Below, in pieces: positions 58,671-64,000 of a DNA stretch of 64,000 bases. The stretch lies in assembly GCA_949987705.1 (NCBI GenBank), contig OX465282.1:124206310-124270309 (forward strand), read 5' to 3'. The notes below the pieces were generated by a model, which was given only the letters and a program-made list of their open reading frames with translations, was not told the origin of the DNA and ran no database searches. The stretch comes from Thereva unica (Eukaryota; Arthropoda; Insecta; Diptera; Therevidae). The first letter of the stretch is position 1. Each line of letters opens with the position of its first letter. Both the position numbers and the translations under genes were made by a program.

Positions 58671-59493
58671 AAAAAATTGTGCAGCAACGATGGAAGACTG
58701 CAAGAGATGCATAACGCATATATGCAAAAATGTCTTAAAAAATACTCCCTCAGGATCAGGAGGAAGTAAAAAAAAGGTGTACATATATTTTGAAGATATG
58801 AAGTTCCTTGATAAAAAACATCGAGCTGAAGTTGAGGACTCCATCGAAAGTAATCAGGCTACACTGAGCGCAATTAATCTGGATATCCCAAGCATATCTA
58901 ATCAAGACGTACCAAGTACGTCCAGTCAGGACATACCAAGGAGCACAGGACTTGAAGTAAATACAGAATTACAGAAAAGTGTTGCTCAAGAAAATTCTAC
59001 AGACTCTAATTTTCGTAATAAACATTCTAATAAAAATCAGCGAAAAAGAAAGCAGACCGACACTGATGAATTCGATAAAGAGATGCTAATGATGTTCAAA
59101 GATAATGCCAAACTTTTTAAAAATGATGACATGAATTTTTTCATGTCTCTCCTGCCAATAACAGAAAAGTTTACAACGCATCAAAAATTGATTTTCCGTA
59201 CAGAAATGCTCAAAAAAGCAATGGAAATTAGTAATATGCACAATCCATATGAAATAACCAGTAGACCGAATTCTTCAGATTCGTATTTTTCTCAACAGTC
59301 TGAATCGATTTTACACAGCCGAGATCCGATCAACGTACATGAATATGAAACTTTCCATGATATATCAAATACCGTTTCGATGTACGAAGTACGTCCCACT
59401 ACTTCTTCTACATCAAACTCCGGATCCCAAATTATTTCTCAAGGATACCAAACCATCCATGGCATTACTAGGAAAGCCAACGAAGACAAGTAA
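58671..59493 (+). CDS. MADF/BESS-like second protein of the Harbinger element, 3' exon
   Basis: It starts at a TTGTTTCAG acceptor (58662-58670) and ends at TAA. The sequence PSGSGG..KVYIYFEDMKFLDKK fits the second half of an MADF DNA-binding domain. A Ser/Asn/Gln-rich linker with a KNQRKRKQ basic cluster follows, then DDMNFFMSLLPITEKFTTHQ, continuing to KAMEI, which fits a BESS protein-interaction motif. MADF-BESS proteins are known second products of PIF-like elements in Drosophila. The first half of the domain was not found. A second frame over 58673-58711 reads QQRWKTARDA, which looks like the preceding MADF helix but ends at a stop, so one frameshift probably breaks the gene. Alternatively a 5' exon (GTAAGT donor at 57491, compatible phase) joins. 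Confidence 0.75.
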
Positions 59494-59624
59494 AATGTGT
59501 CCTTCAACAAAATAAATAACTACATAATCTTTTTTACAAAAAATAATAAAAAGCTTATATAAAAATGTATTGTTTTCTTTCTTATTATTATGTTCCAATA
59601 ATAGATTGATGTTATGTAACTCAC

Positions 59625-59986
59625 CTCAATGTAACAGCAAGTCGTTCCACTGGAGGTATAGTTTCTCGATATACGGAGCAGTGTTTCAGGTGATTTTCTA
59701 ACTTTGATAACAGTTCATCAAAAGTTTTTACTTTCATTCTAAAATAATTAAAGAACTTTTCCTCGTCCTGACGTAGCTTTTCAAATAATGTAGAAAATTC
59801 ACCATTCGTCACCCTATCAGCAAGAATTGGGTGAATGTGATATCTTCTTCTACATCGACGCCGTCTCCGCTTGCGTAAGTATGCTGCAGCAACTAAACAA
59901 TTTATAAACGGGTTCATAATTATCCCAATCTTCTTGGAGACGCCTGTACCGTGGAGCGGTCGGTATCGCACTACGGATGTTTTCAT
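59625..59986 (-). CDS. PIF/Harbinger transposase, exon 1 (N-terminal region)
   Basis: This exon encodes residues 1-120 and two bases of codon 121, then a GTGAGT donor at 59624. A basic stretch KRRRRRCRRR (about residues 39-48) is followed by HIHPIL, EFSTLFEKLRQDEEKFFNYFRM, FDELLSKLENH and IPPVERLAVTLR, the usual helix-turn-helix-bearing N-terminus of HARBI1-like proteins. With exon 2 the protein has 416 residues, close to typical length. The chosen ATG at 59986 is the first in frame; a Met at residue 24 is an alternative. Confidence 0.88.
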
Positions 59987-61095
59987 TGCTGCTGATGGCC
60001 AGCGCGCTACGCGACTGACGGTGCGCGACCGACGTCAGCGACAGAGTAATTCAGGCCTAAAATAAAAATTTTAGCATTTCAGCCTCAACCTCTTTTTCAT
60101 TTCACTCAGATTTCATTTTATTTCTTAGACATATCCCGAAGTAGAAGCATTCAAACAGTATATTTTTAAATACATATTCACAAGTTCATTAACATATAAA
60201 CACTACAAATAATAAATATCCTTAAAAATTTTTATTACTCAGATCGCCCCCCCTAAAAAACTTTTCTAGATCCGCCCTTGCCTTGAGGGCAAGTATCACC
60301 ATACACTCACCGGCCGCCAACTGTATTAGGCTTGCAGTTCAAAAAAACTGACAAAAATGGCATTTATCGTCAGTTCGTGCCTGGAGATCTAAACTTCTAT
60401 TCACTCTCGAGTCGTGAATTTACGGCAAGAATTCACGACATATCCCCTGGGAACGGAAAAAAGGCGCGAGCTAGGTGTGAAAGCCATCCACACTCGCGTT
60501 CGCGCTTGTTCGCGGATGATCACGGCGTGAGTCTGAAGCCCATTAAGGCACAAACATATTGGCGTGGAAGCGGTTACGGCAGCTACCTGCGAGAGAATTT
60601 CCTATACATTTAATTTCTCCGTGCCGTTCGTTTTTAAAGGGTTTTTCCAGTTAACGTCGCCGCATACGCCAGTCGCCGCCGCGCCAATCTGTTTGCGCCT
60701 TAAAATTTTCTTTGAGGCTTTGAACATTTTTGCACTTGAATTAACAACCAGATATGCTAAACTGTCGTCTTCGCTTATATGTCTGTAGGGAATTAGACGT
60801 CACTTGCAGGCCACGGCCTGTCAGGCGGATACCTGAAGTCCTAATCTCTCCGTCAGGCTGAGTAATGTGTGGCCTTAATCGGGCGATATCTGCGGCCTTG
60901 GCCTGAAAGGTCTTTAGTAGAGAAACATGTTTTATTTAATTGAACCCAGTTTTATAGCAATTTTACTCTTGAGGGAAAAAAATTACATGATATCTGCGGA
61001 AAGCCCCTCTAACCACTTGAGATCGAGTGAGATTCGGCTTGACTTGACACCCTCGCCCCCTAAATGGCTCAAGTAATCAATGGACGACCTCAAAG

Positions 61096-61907
61096 TGCTG
61101 TATGTATTTATTGACGAAACTCTACAATTGTTTCTTTATGGCATTTTTGAACAAAAATTTCACTTTACATCATTTTCCTCATTAGATTATTATATGACGT
61201 ATTCATATTAACCAAAATCCAATCTTCATACTCCGAAATCCAGTTTTCAGCGAAAGGGATTCTTTACACCAAAAAAACACAATTTTTTGCAGACAATCCA
61301 AAATCCAAAACTGCAGACACTTTCGTCGATGCATACCCAACTTTCCCTAAAGAGCCCCACACATGCCCCAATATTAGGAACAGGCCGGTCCCGCGTGCCT
61401 TCTTATCTGGTTCCCTTTCAGCAAATCTTGCTCCGTTCAGTCTGTCAAGGTATCATGCAGCACCTCCCAGCGCCCATTTACCAGCATCTTAAGTAAATGT
61501 GGTCAATCACTTGGTGCCAATAAAGAAAGAAAGGCATTCACTTAAGAAACAAGACCTAAAGTCGCACTGGCATCTACGTACGAGACGAACAGATAAGACC
61601 AAAGGAACCCAATAACTCTGTAATAGCAGCGACGACGTTAGACCGAACTGCCCACAATTTTTAACCTTACTCCTTAGGTCTCGCCGTTAGCCCAGGAGAC
61701 GTGGATGGTGGTGTCTTAGCGCGCTAACTAATTCAAACCTCATCGCTTCTTTTCCAGGTGCTCCCAGGTAATGACGTGCCTACAGAGACCAAAAGGCGGT
61801 CAAACGTAAACAAGAAAACTCAGTTGATCCGTGATAGTCAACGGCTTAAGACGGTGCCGTGAGTTTCTCTGCGTCTGCGTTACTTGCTTGCGAACTTCGC
61901 ATATTTT
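61096..61907. other. unassigned non-coding DNA, possible promoter-proximal region
   Basis: No supportable coding frame. The sequence to about 61700 has moderate GC and shows no TE ends. The 61740-61900 part precedes a putative transcription start. Confidence 0.4.
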
Positions 61908-61913
61908 TCAGTT
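61908..61913 (+). promoter_or_regulatory. possible initiator (Inr) element
   Basis: TCAGTT matches the insect initiator consensus TCAKTY, with the start A at 61910. No TATA box lies at -30 and no clear downstream promoter element was seen. It is about 150 bp upstream of the putative first coding exon at 62062. Such 6-mers occur often by chance. Confidence 0.25.
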
Positions 61914-62061
61914 GGTGAATTTCGTATTTTTGGATCTTGTAGGTATATAGTGACAAAAGTGAATTTTGAAGTGTGCTCTAAGTTAATGGATTAGTGATTT
62001 AGCAAAAGAGTGTTTGATTAAAGTTGATTCGTCTGCTTTGAACTCATCTGGGATCTGGGAA

Positions 62062-62147
62062 ATGTCTACAAAAAATAAGTCATTCAACATGAATCTTAAG
62101 GACATGGAGAACCTCTTCAAGTACCGCCGGATGCCGTATCCTAAGAG
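62062..62147 (+). CDS. putative first coding exon of an unidentified gene
   Basis: ATG opens 28 codons (MSTKNKSFNMNLKDMENLFK, then YRRMPYPKR), ending two bases into a codon at an AG/GTGAGT donor of good strength (62148). In-frame stops occur upstream, so the ATG is the likely start. It is preceded by a 150-bp leader of typical composition. The peptide is basic, with no signal sequence and no family I recognise. The next exon would lie beyond the window or in 62150-64000, where I did not find it. A chance open frame with a chance donor cannot be excluded. Confidence 0.4.
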
Positions 62148-63690
62148 GTGAGTCGTGGCCGTTTCTTTATGTTTTATTTCTTTATCCTAACTTTTATCCA
62201 TGCATCGCTATGATTATACATATATGCCCGAGAGTATCTAGCTTGAGTCATTCCAGCGTGATCCAATTGAGAACCGGTACATGCTAAAGTGCAATTAAGA
62301 AGTTTTTGCTTGTTTCTTTCTGTTGGCCTAACCAGAACACCACAAGAAACAACCACCAGCAGCAGCAGCAGCTACAGTAGCTTCATATCTCATCGTACGT
62401 AAACTGTTGGTATTTGAAGGAATAGTTTTCTTCGCGCACTAAGCTATATATCCAGGCGCGCAGCTATTCAACGTGGTTGCATCACGATGACTACGACGAC
62501 GACGGACGGTGCGATCGTAGATCTTGTTTTGATCTACTTTCGTGAGACTGACCAAATAGAACTTTTACCACGGTTCAATGTGGACTCGAAACGTAATGCC
62601 TACATTCGGTGTGCTTACAGTCGCGCTATTTTTGGATTCGACTTAAATAATACGAAATTAAAAATGGGTTTACGGCAGTGCATTTCGGGCGATGTTAACG
62701 CATCGAATTTCTTTCCACTTTTATATCCATTATATATGTATATGGATAATTGCTGACCAGGTTTGCTGCTTTATGGAGATTCTGTGGAATTTATATGTTG
62801 GGAAATTCTGAAAATTCGTTAAATGCAAGTTTATGCTACATTAACCTCAGATTTTGCCTTGAAGTATATTTTTTTTTCTATTTGTTTATAATTGTTATAG
62901 CCGCACTTAAAACCAACATTTCATTTCTAGCATGATGAAAATTATTTTATAGAGATTTAATAATAGTTAATGATTTATAACAGAAAGTATCTCAGGGTTG
63001 CACAATGACTTTTGGTAATAATAAAATGAATTTAGCATATTTTTGCACTTTCGACTGTCATTGTAAACGCAAATGACTCAACCAAGAGATTAGTGTCAAA
63101 TTTGATTTAATTATGAGTACATGATATGATCTAGTGGTGATACATAGAACATATGTCATAGGTTACATCACGTTTTAATAACATCTATTTGTCATTCTTG
63201 ATTGTTATAGTACCAAATAATATCTCCTTGAAAAATTTGAAATGCAAGATTAATTTTGTATGCAATTTTTTTTTTTTAATTTTAAGACATCCGGAATCCA
63301 TTTAACCATTTTAAGTGTTTATTATCTACTAGTAACCATTGAAAGTGTTTATTACCTATTTAATAAAGAAGAGTGTTTAATAAAAAATTTAAAAATGCAT
63401 TTTAATGAAAAAGCATTTCTTCATATGAAATTTCTAAATATTTTATATATTCCTTTTTACCTTACTTCCGATGGTGCTACATCCTATACCGTACCTTGAC
63501 CTCCTTTAAGGATTTCCTCTCCAGTTTTTACACTTTCTAGCGGCTTGTTTCCGGTAACCATTTCGTCATGTACGTAACTCCTTCTGCTGTTACAACACCT
63601 TACCATATTTTGCTTGGACTACATACGGTTTATTACCTATACTTCCGCCTAAAAAATACTCCTAATTATTTAATAGAATACAAATAAAAT
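62148..63690. other. non-coding DNA, possibly first intron
   Basis: It is AT-rich, more so after 62750. An 89-codon + strand frame at 62487-62756 begins in an ACGACGACG repeat and has no recognisable domain. No clear TE end was seen up to the transposase fragment at the right edge. Confidence 0.4.
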
Positions 63691-64000
63691 AAATTTATTT
63701 CTTCATCTTCAAAGTAGGCCCCATTGAACGCAATACAACTATGTCAGTACGTGACCATGGGAAGATTGGGATATTTCGTAGACTGATTTTGGTATGGCCT
63801 TCAGATCAGTTAGTGAGTTATTTGTCATGGTTTCAATTGAAACGAAATTCCTTCTTTGACGTGGTATTTTAAGGTTGCGATACAGAAAGAAGTCGCATGG
63901 GACCATTTAAGGCTAGTATGATGATTGGTCGATGGCATTTCTACAATACTGTCGTCAAAACATCGTCAAAGATTTGTTAATTTGTGAAATCTTAAGAATC
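63690..64000 (-). pseudogene. mariner-like transposase C-terminal fragment, runs off the window
   Basis: The minus strand at about 63900-63780 reads CDFFLYRNLKIPRQRRNFVSIETMTNNSLTDLKAIPKSVYE. This matches the C-terminal CDFFLFPKLK...G.RF.SIE.I...S...L..IPKS pattern of a group of insect mariner-like elements. A frameshift or stop follows before 63720. The catalytic part would lie beyond position 64000. Confidence 0.65.

Larger units (their letters stand above)
57392..60057. mobile_element. PIF/Harbinger element 1 (2666 bp), structurally complete
   Basis: Inverted ends of about 36 bp: GGCCTGAATTCCTCTGTCGC on the left, and the complement of the right end differs at only a few positions. TAA is duplicated exactly (57389-57391 and 60058-60060). 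It contains a two-exon transposase (minus strand) and an MADF/BESS-like gene (plus strand) lying within the transposase intron. Confidence 0.95.
57345..60280. mobile_element. small hAT element carrying a Harbinger element
   Basis: The ends are CAGGGGCGGATC and, as complement, CAAGGGCGGATC. The octamer CCTTGAGG is duplicated exactly (57337-57344 and 60281-60288). Without the nested 2666-bp Harbinger element and one TAA, this is a roughly 270-bp non-autonomous element with a GGGGGCGATCGCCCCC palindrome near the left end. Confidence 0.9.
56766..61092 (-). mobile_element. TIR-type repeat family, copy B, host of nested elements
   Basis: The right end (complement of 61092) starts AGGTCGTCCATTGATTAC and the left end GGACCGTCTATAAATTAC. 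Both are followed by G- or C-rich blocks, i.e. imperfect inverted ends. The right part is collinear with copy A at 42318-42990. Without the nested hAT element the length is about 1.4 kb. No transposase frame of its own was recognised. A pseudo-palindromic CGTGAATTTACGG/CCGTAAATTC region occurs near 60415-60440. Superfamily unknown; the limits are approximate. Confidence 0.6.

Noticed and set aside
1..64000. CRISPR arrays, rRNA genes, bacterial operons or an endogenous virus
   Set aside because: No direct-repeat/spacer pattern, no rRNA signature and no envelope- or capsid-like frame was seen; the only LTR-type element is a copia remnant without an envelope gene.

Overview
This is nuclear DNA from an animal, most likely a fly (Diptera) with a large, repeat-rich genome. 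The evidence is: GT/AG introns; one split cell-surface receptor gene of a type I associate with Drosophila; long AT-rich non-coding tracts; and a dense mixture of insect-type transposable elements (TEs). There are no bacterial operons, rRNA genes or CRISPR arrays. The species cannot be named from the sequence alone.

Host genes. The only convincing host gene is on the + strand, in three exons (12235-13163, 13375-13604, 19076-19329). They splice in frame into the C-terminal 470 residues of a protein with CUB-type ectodomain, one LDL-receptor class A module, a membrane span and a short basic tail. Its 5' exons lie outside the window or were not recognised. A possible second gene starts near the right edge (first coding exon 62062-62147, + strand), continuing beyond the window.

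TEs fill most of the rest. 0.5-11 kb: a tRNA-derived SINE with target duplication, a second SINE copy nested in a LINE, a 155-bp MITE and a TIR element within a TIR element. 14-19 kb (last intron of the receptor gene): an antisense copia remnant broken by two LINEs, one of them split by a 2.5-kb hAT element that holds two MITEs. 20-56 kb: mostly minus-strand non-LTR remnants (RTE-like, R1-like and a jockey/CR1-like family), TIR elements, IS630/Tc1-type transposase debris and AT-rich tracts. One element at 25.6-28.7 kb has a LINE between inverted repeats of about 155-180 bp.

Two PIF/Harbinger elements are the most informative objects. The one at 47346-49940 has a broken transposase but an intact, spliced Myb/SANT-like partner gene. 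The one at 57392-60057 has perfect TAA duplications, a two-exon 416-residue transposase with all three catalytic acids, and an MADF/BESS-like partner gene on the opposite strand inside the transposase intron. It sits in a small hAT element (8-bp duplication CCTTGAGG), which itself sits in a third TIR-type repeat. At least five smaller elements also have TTA or TAA duplications, so PIF/Harbinger-type activity dominates the DNA-transposon history here.

All assignments are by eye from motifs, reading frames, splice sites and repeat structure. No database search was made; clade names for decayed LINEs are tentative.
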